A stretch of 64,000 nt of DNA from Frigoribacterium sp. Leaf186 (GTDB lineage: Bacteria; Actinomycetota; Actinomycetes; Actinomycetales; Microbacteriaceae): contig NZ_LMPQ01000012.1 of assembly GCF_001423905.1 (NCBI RefSeq), positions 423,047-487,046 on the forward strand. The letters run 5' to 3'. The notes below the pieces were generated by a model, which ran no database searches, had not been told where the DNA came from, and saw only the letters and a program-made list of their open reading frames with translations. The translations under genes were made by a program, and so were the position numbers. Position 1 is the stretch's first letter. Each line of letters starts with the position of its first letter. Shown one piece after another: positions 25,662 to 34,921 of the stretch.

Positions 25662-25721
25662 GCACCGCGTTTCGTGCATCGCACCGCGACTGGATCGTGT
25701 GCGCTGAACGAAACGCGGTGC
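25662..25721. repeat. Inverted repeat, family B, after the VOC gene
   Basis: GCACCGCGTTTCGT (25662-25675) pairs perfectly with ACGAAACGCGGTGC (25708-25721) around a 32-nt loop that holds a further partial copy of the arm (GCACCGCG, 25681-25688). It sits between convergent genes and resembles the repeat at 24111-24168. Confidence 0.65.
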
Positions 25722-25762
25722 AATGTATGGCGAGTGCGGCGTGCGGCGCACGGGGCGCGGCG

Positions 25763-26802
25763 TCAGCGGCGGCGGGCGGCGGCGACCAGGTCACGCTCGT
25801 CGTCGGGCCCGAGCCCCGCGCCGTGGGGCCCGGCCGGGCCGGGACGCGAGCGCTCCCAGGCGAGGACGTCACGCAGCGTCTCGTCGACGGGGCGCGGCAC
25901 GAGACCCGCGGCGCGACCCGCGCCTCCTGACCGGGCTCCGAAGCCCGCGTGCGTGGCGACCGGCAGCCAGAGCGGCAGCGACCGTGGGCCAGCCCACGGG
26001 TTCACGCCGTGCTGCTCGAGCCAGGTCTCGTCGACCGGAACGACCTCACCCGTGTGACCCGCGACGCGCCGGGCCGCCTCGAGGTGGTCGGCCAACGATT
26101 GCCGGTCGCCCACGGCGTCGACCGTCCCCGAGCGCCCGCCTTCGACCGAGGCGACGATCCACGTCGCCAGGTCGCGCACGTCGATCGGCTGCACGTCGAG
26201 GCCGGGGACGTCGGGCACGAGCACCGGATCGGGCTCGGTCGACGCGGCGGCCCGGCCAAAGCGCAGCGGCCACCACCCGGTGCGGCCCGTGTGGTCGCCC
26301 GGCCCGCCGATCAGGCCCGCCCGGACGATCAGCGACCGTTCGCGGCCGAACGCCTCGACGACGGCCCGTTCGGCGGCCACCTTCGACCCGCCGTAGTCCG
26401 ACTCGTCGCCGTCGACGAGCACGGCGGACTCGTCGGCCCCCGGCGTCGCCGTGTCGGCGTGTCGGCGTACACGCTGACACTCGACACGAACACGTAGGAG
26501 GCGCCGGCCGGTTCGAGCACCGACACCGCGTCACGGACGTGCGAGGCGTCGCGACCGAGGTCGACGACCGCGTCCCAGCGCTGCCCGCCCTGGACCACGG
26601 GGTCGTACGCCCCGGCGGTGCTCCGGTCGGCCCGGACGAACCGAGCGCCGAGCGGCACCGTGCCGGACGACCCGCGGGCGAGGCAGGTGACCTCGTGGCC
26701 GCGGGCGAGGGCGTTGGAGACGATCTCGCCGCCCAGCCAGGCCGTCCCGCCCAGCACCAGCAGGCGGAGCCGCCGTGGGGCCGACTCGGCGGCGAGGACC
26801 AC
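25763..26802 (-). pseudogene. NAD-dependent epimerase/dehydratase, frameshifted by an 8-bp duplication
   Basis: The N-terminal half (from GTG 26802) reads LRLLVLGGTAWLGGEIVSNA, a Rossmann NAD(P)-binding motif, up to SVSVYADT. There the frame is lost at a perfect 8-bp tandem duplication (GTGTCGGC at 26451-26458 and 26459-26466). The rest continues in another frame with DESDYGGSKVAAERAVVEAFG, which supplies the catalytic Tyr-x-x-x-Lys of extended SDRs, to the stop at 25763. Removing one copy restores a continuous frame of about 343 residues reading YADTATPGADESA. Broken, recently mutated, or switchable. It starts eight bases after mycoredoxin on the same strand. Confidence 0.85.
26451..26466. 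repeat. 8-bp tandem duplication GTGTCGGC x2
   Basis: Two perfect adjacent copies of GTGTCGGC cause the frameshift in the epimerase gene. Loss of one copy restores the reading frame across the junction. Confidence 0.85.
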
Positions 26803-26810
26803 GTCGGCGC

Positions 26811-27083
26811 TCAGACGCCGAGCTTCGCCTGCACGTCGGCGAGGGACGGGTTCGTGGCCGTCGAGCCGTCGGGGTAGATGATCGTCGGCACGGTCTGGTT
26901 GCCGTCGTTGACGCTCTGCACGAGCTCGGCCGTGCCGGGCACCTCTTCGATGTTGATCTCGGTGTAGCCGATGCCCTGCTTGCCCAGCTGCTGCTTGAGT
27001 CGGGCGCAGTAGCCGCACCACGACGTGCTGAACATGGTGATGGTGCCGGCCTCGGGGACGTACGTGCTCGCGATGTCACTCAT
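26811..27083 (-). CDS. mrx1: Mycoredoxin (glutaredoxin-like)
   Basis: A 90-residue thioredoxin-fold protein with the active-site motif STSWCGYCARLK (Cys about 23 and 26) and the cis-Pro element QTVPTIIYPDGS, as in actinobacterial mycoredoxin-1. It reduces mycothiol mixed disulfides together with mycothiol and mycothiol disulfide reductase. TAACCT ends six bases before ATG 27083, so the transcript is probably leaderless. It is followed after eight bases by the broken epimerase gene. Confidence 0.92.
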   Translation of the reverse strand: MSDIASTYVPEAGTITMFSTSWCGYCARLKQQLGKQGIGYTEINIEEVPGTAELVQSVNDGNQTVPTIIYPDGSTATNPSLADVQAKLGV

Positions 27084-27089
27084 GTGCCC

Positions 27090-27095
27090 AGGTTA
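27090..27095 (-). promoter_or_regulatory. -10 element TAACCT, leaderless mycoredoxin start
   Basis: On the minus strand TAACCT ends six bases before ATG 27083. Confidence 0.4.
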
Positions 27096-27166
27096 AGCCC
27101 GGTCGGCGGTGAGCGCCGGGGGAGTTGGCTGGGAGGCGCTCCAGCAGGCTCCACGAAGGGAACACC

Positions 27167-28924
27167 ATGGCAGACACGGTCGCCGACCAGATCATCGCCC
27201 AGCTCGTCACCGCCGGGGTGCGGCGCATCTACGGCATCGTCGGCGACAGCCTCAACCCGATCGTCGACGCGGTGCGCCGCACCGGCGGGTCGGCGAAGGG
27301 CGGGATCGACTGGATACACGTCCGCAACGAAGAGGCCGCGGCGTTCATGGCCTCGGGCGACGCCCAGATGAGCGGCGAGCTCGCCGTCTGTGCCGGGTCG
27401 TGCGGCCCGGGAAACCTGCACCTGATCAACGGCCTGTACGACGCGAACCGCAGCCGGGCCAAGGTGCTGGCGATCGCCAGTCACATCCCGAGCGCGATGA
27501 TCGGCTCGGACTACTTCCAAGAGACCCACCCCGACCGCCTGTTCGTCGAGTGCTCGGGCTACAGCGAGATGATCTCGACGGCCGAGCAGTCGCCGATGGT
27601 CGTCGCGAGCGCGATCCGGCACACGCTGGCGGGCGAGGGCGTCAGCGTCATCACGCTGCCCGGCGACATCGCCGAGCTCGACGCCGGCGGCAAGGTGCCC
27701 GCGTACGTGGCCGTCCGACCGCCCGAGCTCGTGCCCGACCGACACGACGTCCAGGCCCTGGCCGACGCCATCAACCAGGCCGACACCGTCGCGTTCTTCG
27801 TCGGCGAGGGCGGGCGCGGCTCGCACGACGAGATCATCGCGCTGGCCGACCTCGTCGGCGCCCCGATCGGGCACAGCCTGCGGGGCAAGGACGTCATCCA
27901 GTACGACAACCCGTTCGACGTCGGCATGACCGGCCTGCTCGGCTACGGTGCCGCGCACGCCGGCATCCACGACGCCGACCTCCTGGTGCTGCTCGGCACC
28001 GACTTCCCCTACCCGCAGTTCCTGCCCGACGCCTCGAAGGTGACCATCGCGCAGGTCGACGTCGACGCCGCCGTGATCGGTCGCCGCGCCGACGTGCAGG
28101 TGCCCGTGCACGGCGCGATCGCCCCGACCATCCGCGCGCTGATGCCGCTCGTGAGTCGCAAGAAGAACCGGAAGTTCCTCGACAAGACGCTCAAGAAGCA
28201 CGACAAGCTCATGACCGGCGCGGTCGGGGCGTACACCAAGAACGTCGAGAAGATGCGGCCGATCCACCCCGAGTACGCGGCCTCGCTGCTCGACGAGGTC
28301 GCCGCCGACAACGCGATCTTCACCGCCGACACGGGCATGGGCAACGTCTGGGCCGCCCGTTACGTCACGCCCACCCCTCGCCGACGCATCTTCGGTTCGT
28401 ACCTGCACGGTTCGATGGCCAACGCGTTGCCCCACGCCCTGGGAGCCCAGATGGCGTACCCCGACCGCCAGGTCGTGTCGATCTCAGGTGACGGCGGGCT
28501 CTCGATGCTCATGGGCGAACTCGTGACGGCGCAGATGTACCAACTGCCCGTCAAGATCATCGTGTTCAACAACTCGACGCTGGGGCTCGTCAAGCTCGAG
28601 ATGCTCGTCGACGGGTTCCCCGACTTCGGCGTCGACGTGCCCTACACGGACTACGCGGCCGTGGCCCGGGCGATCGGCATCCACGCGGTGCACGTCGACG
28701 ACCCGCGCGACCTCCGGGCGGCGTACGAGGCGGCCTTCGAGCACGACGGCCCGGCGCTCGTCGACATCGCCACCGACCCCCAGGCGCTCTCGCTGCCGCC
28801 GACGATCACGGGCGCCCAGGTGAAGGGCTTCTCGCTCGCCATGTCGAAGATCGTCATGAACGGCGGGGCGGGCGAGGCCGTTGCGATGGCACGCACCAAC
28901 CTGCGCAACGTGCCGCGTCCCTGA
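27167..28924 (+). CDS. poxB: Pyruvate dehydrogenase (quinone), PoxB-type
   Basis: A 585-residue TPP- and FAD-dependent enzyme. The N-terminal PYR domain has VRRIYGIVGDSLNPIVDA and the conserved Glu in RNEEAAAFMASGDA, followed by GSCGPGNLHLINGLYDANR. The C-terminal PP domain carries GDGGLSMLMGEL (about 441) and the NNSTLG element of the TPP motif. It converts pyruvate to acetate and CO2 with electrons to membrane quinone. GAAGGGA six bases upstream fixes ATG 27167. It complements phosphoketolase in making C2 units. Confidence 0.95.
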   Translation: MADTVADQIIAQLVTAGVRRIYGIVGDSLNPIVDAVRRTGGSAKGGIDWIHVRNEEAAAFMASGDAQMSGELAVCAGSCGPGNLHLINGLYDANRSRAKVLAIASHIPSAMIGSDYFQETHPDRLFVECSGYSEMISTAEQSPMVVASAIRHTLAGEGVSVITLPGDIAELDAGGKVPAYVAVRPPELVPDRHDVQALADAINQADTVAFFVGEGGRGSHDEIIALADLVGAPIGHSLRGKDVIQYDNPFDVGMTGLLGYGAAHAGIHDADLLVLLGTDFPYPQFLPDASKVTIAQVDVDAAVIGRRADVQVPVHGAIAPTIRALMPLVSRKKNRKFLDKTLKKHDKLMTGAVGAYTKNVEKMRPIHPEYAASLLDEVAADNAIFTADTGMGNVWAARYVTPTPRRRIFGSYLHGSMANALPHALGAQMAYPDRQVVSISGDGGLSMLMGELVTAQMYQLPVKIIVFNNSTLGLVKLEMLVDGFPDFGVDVPYTDYAAVARAIGIHAVHVDDPRDLRAAYEAAFEHDGPALVDIATDPQALSLPPTITGAQVKGFSLAMSKIVMNGGAGEAVAMARTNLRNVPRP

Positions 28925-28929
28925 TCACG

Positions 28930-28980
28930 GCACCGCGCCTCCTGCGCTCTCGTCCGTCGATGGCGCAGGAGGCGCGGTGC
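28930..28980. terminator. Terminator after poxB
   Basis: GCACCGCGCCTCCTGCGC (28930-28947) pairs perfectly over 18 bp with 28963-28980 around a 15-nt loop, six bases past the poxB stop. Both arms are copies of the GGAGGCGCGGTGC form of the repeat motif. Confidence 0.8.
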
Positions 28981-29062
28981 ACTAGCCGGGGACGTCTCGC
29001 GACGGCCCCGGCGCGGCTCGGCCGGCCGCGGTCGCGCCGTCGACGGACGGCGCGCTGTCGGC

Positions 29063-30445
29063 CTACTGCGCGCTGCCGGCCGGCGGCGTGGCGCCGGTCA
29101 CGGGCGCGCTGCGGGCCGCGAGGCGCGCCACAGCCGCGAGAGGGATGTCGATCCAGTCGGGTCGGTTGCGGCTCTCGTAGATGGCCTCGTAGACGGCCTT
29201 GTCGATCTCGAACGCGTCGAGCAGGGCGCGGGCGGCCCGGACGTCGACGCCGGACGACGCGACGTAGCCGTCGACGAAGGCCCGGCGGGCATCGTGGGCC
29301 CAGGCCCCCGCGTCGACCGGAACGTCCTCTTGGGCGAGCGAGCCGGCGACGTAGTCGAACGACCGCAGCATGCCCGCGATGTCGCGGATCGGCAGGTCGG
29401 GGCGCGAGCGTTCGGGCATCGGCCGCAGGGGCTCGCCCTCGAAGTCGATCAGCATCCAGCCGCGTTCCGGCGACAGCAGAGCCTGACCGAGGTGCAGGTC
29501 GCCGTGGATGCGCTGCAGGTCGGGCCAGTGCAGGTGCTCGGCGGCGTCGTAGACCGCACCGATCGCTTCGGCGTGCTCGGCGATGCGGGGCACCTCTCGG
29601 GCGGCCGTCGTGATGCGGCGCCGCATGCTCGTCAGGGCGCCGGCGATCTCGTCGTCGCCCGCGGGGACCGTGCCGAGGTCGGCCGCCAGGGTCGCGTGCA
29701 CCTCGGCGACGGCGACGCCGAGCGCGTGGGCCTCGGCCGTGAAGTCGGTGCCGGCGGCCGCGGCCGTCAGGGCCACGCGCCAGGCGTCCTCGAGGCCGGG
29801 CAAGAACTCTTGAGAGAAGGCGAGGTGCCCGGTCGCCGTGCCGCCGTCACGCCCGACGTCGGGCCAGGTCGCTCGCAGCGAGCCGAACGACGAGGGGACG
29901 TGCGTCGACCCGCCGCGGGTGAGGGACGCCTGCGTGGTCACGTCGGGGTTGTCGCCGTGGTGCAGCACCCGGAACACCTTGGCGATGACCTGGTCGACCG
30001 GGCCGCCTTCGACGTCGTACACGATCGACGTGTTCGACTGCTCGCCCGAGAGCACGCGCGAGCGGCGCACCTGCCCGGGGTCGACGATGCGCGTGCCGTC
30101 GACGGTGACGTCGGCGCCGACGACGTGCGACTCGGCGGACATCGTGCGCAGCAGCTCGCGGGCGTACGCCGGATCGTGCGGGCCGTCGTAGAGGTACCGC
30201 CCGTCGGCCGAACCGATGAAGGCCGCGTCGCCGCCGGGCAGGGGAGTCGCACGGCTGACGAGGGGCACCTGGTAGAGCACGGGGACGTCGGCGGCCTCGT
30301 CGATGATCAACAGCGTCATCGCGAGGGCGTCGTCCACCTCGGCCTCGAACGAGCCGATCACCCGCAGGGCGGGCGTCCGTCCCTTCGTCGCGTACCAGCG
30401 CTGGCGCGCCATCCATCCGGCAAGACTCGGGGCCACGTCGCTCAT
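29063..30445 (-). CDS. Maltokinase-like protein (N-terminal cap plus APH kinase fold)
   Basis: A 460-residue protein matching maltokinases in size and layout. The N-terminal cap begins LAGWMARQRWYATKGRTPALRV. The kinase part has VLSGEQSNTSIVYD, catalytic loop RIHGDLHLGQALL (about 313) and metal-binding LIDFEGEPLRPM (about 332). Maltokinases make maltose 1-phosphate for GlgE. Here no treS, glgE or glgB is nearby, so the substrate (maltose, trehalose-derived maltose or another sugar) is uncertain. TAGGGT six bases before ATG 30445 suggests a leaderless transcript. Confidence 0.82.
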   Translation of the reverse strand: MSDVAPSLAGWMARQRWYATKGRTPALRVIGSFEAEVDDALAMTLLIIDEAADVPVLYQVPLVSRATPLPGGDAAFIGSADGRYLYDGPHDPAYARELLRTMSAESHVVGADVTVDGTRIVDPGQVRRSRVLSGEQSNTSIVYDVEGGPVDQVIAKVFRVLHHGDNPDVTTQASLTRGGSTHVPSSFGSLRATWPDVGRDGGTATGHLAFSQEFLPGLEDAWRVALTAAAAGTDFTAEAHALGVAVAEVHATLAADLGTVPAGDDEIAGALTSMRRRITTAAREVPRIAEHAEAIGAVYDAAEHLHWPDLQRIHGDLHLGQALLSPERGWMLIDFEGEPLRPMPERSRPDLPIRDIAGMLRSFDYVAGSLAQEDVPVDAGAWAHDARRAFVDGYVASSGVDVRAARALLDAFEIDKAVYEAIYESRNRPDWIDIPLAAVARLAARSAPVTGATPPAGSAQ

Positions 30446-30451
30446 GCGACG

Positions 30452-30457
30452 ACCCTA
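30452..30457 (-). promoter_or_regulatory. -10 element TAGGGT, leaderless maltokinase-like gene
   Basis: On the minus strand TAGGGT ends six bases before ATG 30445. Confidence 0.45.
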
Positions 30458-30520
30458 CGCCGGGGCGGCCCCCGAGGCTCGGCCGACGCTCGACCGGCTC
30501 GCCCGACTACAACGGAGGGC

Positions 30521-32182
30521 ATGAGCCACGCCGCCCCCCGCCGCACCGAACAGACCGAGATCGAGCGCAAGTACGACGTCCACGAGAGCGCCGCCGTGCC
30601 CGACCTGGCCGGGGTCGGCGGCCCCGACCTCGCCGTCGCCACGGTCGAGCGCGACGACGCGGTCGAGTTGGCGGCCACCTACTGGGACACCGTCGACCAC
30701 ACCTTGCTCGGGGCGCGGACGACCCTCAGGAGGCGCGAGGGCGGAAGCGACGCCGGCTGGCACCTCAAGCTGCCGCCGTCGGCCGGCACCGCCGGGCGCC
30801 GCGAGGTGCACTGGCCCCTCGGCGAGCCCGACGAGACCGTGCCGGAGGCCCTGCGTCGACTGGTCGAGGCCCGGCTGCGTGGTCGGCCCGTCCACCCCGT
30901 GCTGCGGCTCGGGACGACGCGCACGGTGACGCGACTGCTCGACGGCTCGGGTCGGGCGCTGGCCGAGGTCGCCGACGACGTCGTGCGCGCCTCGAACCCC
31001 GACTCGGCGTCGCTCCGCACCTGGCGCGAGTGGGAGGTCGAACTGGCGCCGGGCGTCGACGGAGCCGAGGGCGAGCGGTTGCTCGACGCGGTCGCCGACC
31101 GGCTCGAGGCGGCCGGGGCCTCGGTGTCGTCGTCGAAGTCGAAGCTCGCCCGCGGGTTGGGGGCCGAGCCCGCCGGGGCGGCCGGGCCGGCGGCGGGCCC
31201 CTCGGCGGCGTCCTCGTCCGGAGGCGGATCGGGTGGGGCCGCGTCGTCGACCCCGTCCACCGCGCCCGGGCCCGCGGCGCCTCCCAAGAAGAAGTCCGCC
31301 GCCGCGTTCGTCACCTCGACCGTGGCGGGGCTCCGCGACGAGCTGCTCACGGTCGACGCCGCCGTGCGCGACGACGAGCCGGGCGCGGTGCACCGGCTCC
31401 GGTCGACCGCTCGGCGACTCCGGGCCGTGCTGACGGTGTGGGACGGCGTCCTCGACCCACGGCTCGCCGGTGCGGTCGTCGCGGGTGCGGCCCACGTCGG
31501 CCACGCGTCACGGGCCGCTCGCGACGCCGAGGTGACGAGGGGCCGGGTGGCGACCCGCGCCTCCTCGGCTCCGACGGGGTTCGTGGCCGTCCAGGCGACC
31601 GGCCGGCTCGAGGCCCGGCTCGACGAACGACTCCACGAGGCGACGGGCGACGTTCGGCGGATGCTCGACTCGCACGCCTGGTTCGACCTGCTGGACGCCG
31701 TGGACGCCCTGGTCGCGGCTCCGGCGACCGGGCCGCACGCCGCGGACCCGGCGTCCGAGCTGTCGGCGACCCGGCTGCGGGCCGAGCGGAAGCGTGCCAC
31801 GAGGGCCGTGAGGGCGGCTTTCGCGGCCGCGGACGCGTCGGTCGACGGGGGCGCGAGCGCGGCGGGCGGCGCGGGCGCGGACGACGTGTCGAGTGACCTG
31901 CGGCACGCGCGCACGGCGGTCCGGCGGCTGCGGCAGGCGCTGGAGGTCGACCATGGCCGCAGCGGGTCGGGTCGTCGCCAGGCGCGCCGGGCCGAGGCTG
32001 TCCAGGACGCCCTCGGCGAGCACCGGGACGCCCTGGCGGCGGTGCGCACGGTCCGCGAGGTCGCGACGCTCGCCCACCGGCTGGGCGAGGACACGTTCGG
32101 CTACGGGGTGCTGGCGGCCCTCGAGGTCGAGCGGGCCGGGGAGGCGCTGCGGCGGTTCGAGCGGGCCGCCCGACGGCTCTGA
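30521..32182 (+). CDS. CYTH and CHAD domain-containing protein
   Basis: A 553-residue fusion. The N-terminal CYTH domain shows the diagnostic ExExK pattern (EQTEIERKYDV, residues 10-20), TLRRREGG, WHLKLP and EWEVEL, a triphosphate-tunnel fold. A Gly/Ser/Ala-rich linker (about 220-260) precedes the helical CHAD domain with VHRLRSTARRLRAVL and RHARTAVRRLRQAL, His/Arg-rich helices that bind polyphosphate. Probable role in polyphosphate or tripolyphosphate hydrolysis or binding. ATG 30521 has GGAGGG just upstream. Confidence 0.9.
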   Translation: MSHAAPRRTEQTEIERKYDVHESAAVPDLAGVGGPDLAVATVERDDAVELAATYWDTVDHTLLGARTTLRRREGGSDAGWHLKLPPSAGTAGRREVHWPLGEPDETVPEALRRLVEARLRGRPVHPVLRLGTTRTVTRLLDGSGRALAEVADDVVRASNPDSASLRTWREWEVELAPGVDGAEGERLLDAVADRLEAAGASVSSSKSKLARGLGAEPAGAAGPAAGPSAASSSGGGSGGAASSTPSTAPGPAAPPKKKSAAAFVTSTVAGLRDELLTVDAAVRDDEPGAVHRLRSTARRLRAVLTVWDGVLDPRLAGAVVAGAAHVGHASRAARDAEVTRGRVATRASSAPTGFVAVQATGRLEARLDERLHEATGDVRRMLDSHAWFDLLDAVDALVAAPATGPHAADPASELSATRLRAERKRATRAVRAAFAAADASVDGGASAAGGAGADDVSSDLRHARTAVRRLRQALEVDHGRSGSGRRQARRAEAVQDALGEHRDALAAVRTVREVATLAHRLGEDTFGYGVLAALEVERAGEALRRFERAARRL

Positions 32183-32261
32183 GTCGGCGGGGTCACCCAC
32201 GGCCGTGCCGGACCCGTCGCCGTGTCACCCCCCGCGCGTCGCGAGGTGCACGGGGTACGGG

Positions 32262-32801
32262 TCAGCGGGCGCGGCGGGCGAGCAGGGCCTCGATCTTGCG
32301 CACCGTGGCGTCGTTGCGGGCGGTCACCGCCGTCGGCAGTGCGCGCCACCAGGCGGCCGGCACCCGCGAGGCGAGCACCCCCGACGGCAACCACTGGTAG
32401 ACGGCGTCGGGGGCGACGACCACCTCGTCGTCGCCCAGGTCGACGTCAGGAGGCGCGACCCCGTCGAGCGCGCCCGGCACCTCGGCGAACGCCACCGACA
32501 GCAGCTTCGGCTCACGACCGTCGCGGCGGAGCGGGTTCGCCGCGGCCAGACGCTCGAACCGGTGCGCGTCGAGCAACACCAGGTCGGCGTCGACGCCGGT
32601 CTCGCGGGTGACGGCGGCCCGCAGCCCCGCCGCGTCGTCCGGGCCGAGCACGGACGACGCCCCGAAGACCAGGTTGCCGCTGTTCAGCAGCGTCTCGGGC
32701 CGCTCGAAGCCGAGTTCGACGGCGATGCGGCGCAGGTCGGCCATGGCCACGCGCTGGGCGGTGCCGACGTTGACGCCCCGCAGCAGGGCGACGTGGTCCA
32801 C
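32262..32801 (-). CDS. DUF1697 family protein
   Basis: A 180-residue DUF1697 protein. It opens with HVALLRGVNVGTAQRVAMADLR, the family's ALLRGINVG signature, followed by FERPETLLNSGNLVFGA. The C-terminal part contains ARNDATVRKIEALL. Function unknown. GTG 32801 is chosen because the conserved block begins two residues later. It lies five bases after the stop of the oligopeptidase gene on the same strand with no Shine-Dalgarno, suggesting translational coupling. Confidence 0.87.
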   Translation of the reverse strand: MDHVALLRGVNVGTAQRVAMADLRRIAVELGFERPETLLNSGNLVFGASSVLGPDDAAGLRAAVTRETGVDADLVLLDAHRFERLAAANPLRRDGREPKLLSVAFAEVPGALDGVAPPDVDLGDDEVVVAPDAVYQWLPSGVLASRVPAAWWRALPTAVTARNDATVRKIEALLARRAR

Positions 32802-32806
32802 GACGC

Positions 32807-34915
32807 TCAGGCGCGCCCGAGCACGTCGAGGATCCACGCGATCTCGAAGGCCCGCTCACGCCACGACTCGTACCGGCCGCTGACGCCCCCGTGCCCCGCC
32901 GACATCTCGGTCTTCAGCAGGACGGGTGCGCCGACCTCGCGGAGCCTCGCCACCCACTTGGCGGGTTCGACGTAGAGCACCCGGGTGTCGTTGATCGAGG
33001 TCACCGCGAGGATGCGCGGGTACGTCACGTCGTCACGGACGTTCTCGTACGGGCTGTAGCCGCGCATGTACTCGTAGACCTCGGCGTCGTGCAGCGGGTC
33101 GCCCCACTCGTCCCACTCGATGACGGTGAGCGGCAGGTCGGGGTCGAGGATGCTCGTCAGCGCGTCGACGAACGGCACGGCCGCCACGATGCCGGCGAAC
33201 CGGTCGGGCGCGATGTTCGCCACCGCGCCCATCAGCAGGCCGCCGGCGCTGCCGCCCTCGGCCACCATCAGCTCGGGCGTCGTGCGCCCCTCGGCGATCA
33301 GGTGGTCGGCCACGGCGACGAAGTCGGTGAAGGTGTTCTTCTTCGTCAGGGTCTTGCCGTACTCGTACCACGACCGGCCGAGCTCGCCCCCGCCCCGGAC
33401 GTGCGCGACGGCGAACACCACGCCGCGGTCGAGCAGCGACAGGCGGGCCACGCTGAAGCCTGGGTCGATGCTGTGCTCGTACGAGCCGTAGCCGTAGAGG
33501 TGCACCGGCGACGGGCCCTCGGCGGGCACGGCGTCGCGACGCCAGACGAGCGAGACGGGCACCCGGGTGCCGTCGGCGGCCGTCGCCCACTCGCGGGCCT
33601 GGTCGTAGTCGGCGGGGTCGTAGCCGCCGAGCACGTTCTGCCGCTTGAGCAGGTGACGCTCGCCCGTGCGGACGTCGAGGTCGTAGACGGTCGACGGCGT
33701 CACGAACGACGTGTAGCCGAAGCGGACCGTCGGCTGGTCGAACTCGGGGTTGCCGCCGGCCCCGGCGGCGAACAGCGGCTCGTCGAACCCGACCTCGGCG
33801 ACCTCGCCGTAGCCGTCGGGGCCGAGGGGCACCACCGCGAAGCGCGGCAGCGCGTCGCGCCGGTACTCGACGACGAGGTGCCCGGCGAACGCGTCGACCG
33901 ACTCGAGCCGGACGGAGGCGCGGTGCGCCATGATCACGCGGCGGTCGGTGGTCGAGGTGGGGTCGTCGGCCGGCACGTCCAGCAGCTCGAAGTTCTCGGC
34001 CCCGTCGTTGTGGACGATCAGCAGGCGGTCGCTCCCGGCGACGATCGCGTGCTCGACCTCGTACTCGACCCCCTCGCGTCGCGGCCAGACGACCCGGAAC
34101 TCGCCGGTCGGGTCGGCGGCGTCGAGCAACCACGTCTCGCTCGTGATCTTCGAGCCGACGTCGACGACGAGGTACTGGCGGCTGCGGGTGAGCCCCACGC
34201 CGATCCAGTAGCGGTCGTCCGTCTCGGTGAACACCGTGACGTCGTCGCCCGGCTGCCCCACCTCGTGCCGCCAGATGGTGTCGGGACGCCACGACTCGTC
34301 GACGGTCGGGTAGAACACGTACCGGCCGGTGGCGTCGAAGAGCGCGCCGGCGGCCGTGCCGGTGACGACGTCGTCGAGGTCCGCGCCCGACGCCAGGTCG
34401 CGGATGCGCAGGGTGTAGCGCTCGTCGCCCTCGACGTCGACGGCGTAGGCCAGCAACGTGCCGTCGGGCGAGACGTCGAAGCTGCCGATCGAGAAGAAGT
34501 CGTGGCCCTCGGCCTCGACGTTGCCGTCGAGCAGCACCTGCTCGCCGTCGGCGGCCTCGCCCGCCTCGATCGTCGGGGGCGTCCAGTCGTCCGGGCCCGA
34601 GATCGGCGCGCGGCAGTGGATGCCGTACTGCTGCCCCTCGGCCGTGCGCGAGTAGTACCACCACGAGCCCTCTCGGACGGGGACGCCGAGGTCGGTCTCT
34701 TGCACACGGCCCTTGATCTCGTCGAAGACGCTCTGTCGCAGGTCGGCGAGGTGGGCCGTCTCGGCCTCGGTGTGCGCGTTCTCGGCCTCGAGGTGCGCGA
34801 TCACCTCGGGGTCGTCCTTCACCCGCAGCCACTCGTAGTCGTCGACGAAGTCGTGACCGTGGTGCGAGCGGGTGACGGGCTTCTGGGGGGCGCGGGGGGC
34901 GGGAACGGAGGCCAT
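32807..34915 (-). CDS. ptrB: Oligopeptidase B (S9 family serine peptidase)
   Basis: A 702-residue prolyl-oligopeptidase-family enzyme. The N-terminal part (DFVDDYEWLRVKDDPEVIAHLEAEN) leads into a beta-propeller; the C-terminal alpha/beta-hydrolase domain has GYGSYEHSIDPGF, the nucleophile motif EGGSAGGLLMG (Ser about 553) and the catalytic His in SAGHGGVSGR. It cleaves short peptides after basic residues in the cytoplasm. ATG 34915 has TAGGCT six bases upstream (leaderless); a GTG at 34918 is an alternative. Followed within five bases by DUF1697. Confidence 0.92.
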   Translation of the reverse strand: MASVPAPRAPQKPVTRSHHGHDFVDDYEWLRVKDDPEVIAHLEAENAHTEAETAHLADLRQSVFDEIKGRVQETDLGVPVREGSWWYYSRTAEGQQYGIHCRAPISGPDDWTPPTIEAGEAADGEQVLLDGNVEAEGHDFFSIGSFDVSPDGTLLAYAVDVEGDERYTLRIRDLASGADLDDVVTGTAAGALFDATGRYVFYPTVDESWRPDTIWRHEVGQPGDDVTVFTETDDRYWIGVGLTRSRQYLVVDVGSKITSETWLLDAADPTGEFRVVWPRREGVEYEVEHAIVAGSDRLLIVHNDGAENFELLDVPADDPTSTTDRRVIMAHRASVRLESVDAFAGHLVVEYRRDALPRFAVVPLGPDGYGEVAEVGFDEPLFAAGAGGNPEFDQPTVRFGYTSFVTPSTVYDLDVRTGERHLLKRQNVLGGYDPADYDQAREWATAADGTRVPVSLVWRRDAVPAEGPSPVHLYGYGSYEHSIDPGFSVARLSLLDRGVVFAVAHVRGGGELGRSWYEYGKTLTKKNTFTDFVAVADHLIAEGRTTPELMVAEGGSAGGLLMGAVANIAPDRFAGIVAAVPFVDALTSILDPDLPLTVIEWDEWGDPLHDAEVYEYMRGYSPYENVRDDVTYPRILAVTSINDTRVLYVEPAKWVARLREVGAPVLLKTEMSAGHGGVSGRYESWRERAFEIAWILDVLGRA

Positions 34916-34921
34916 CACCCG

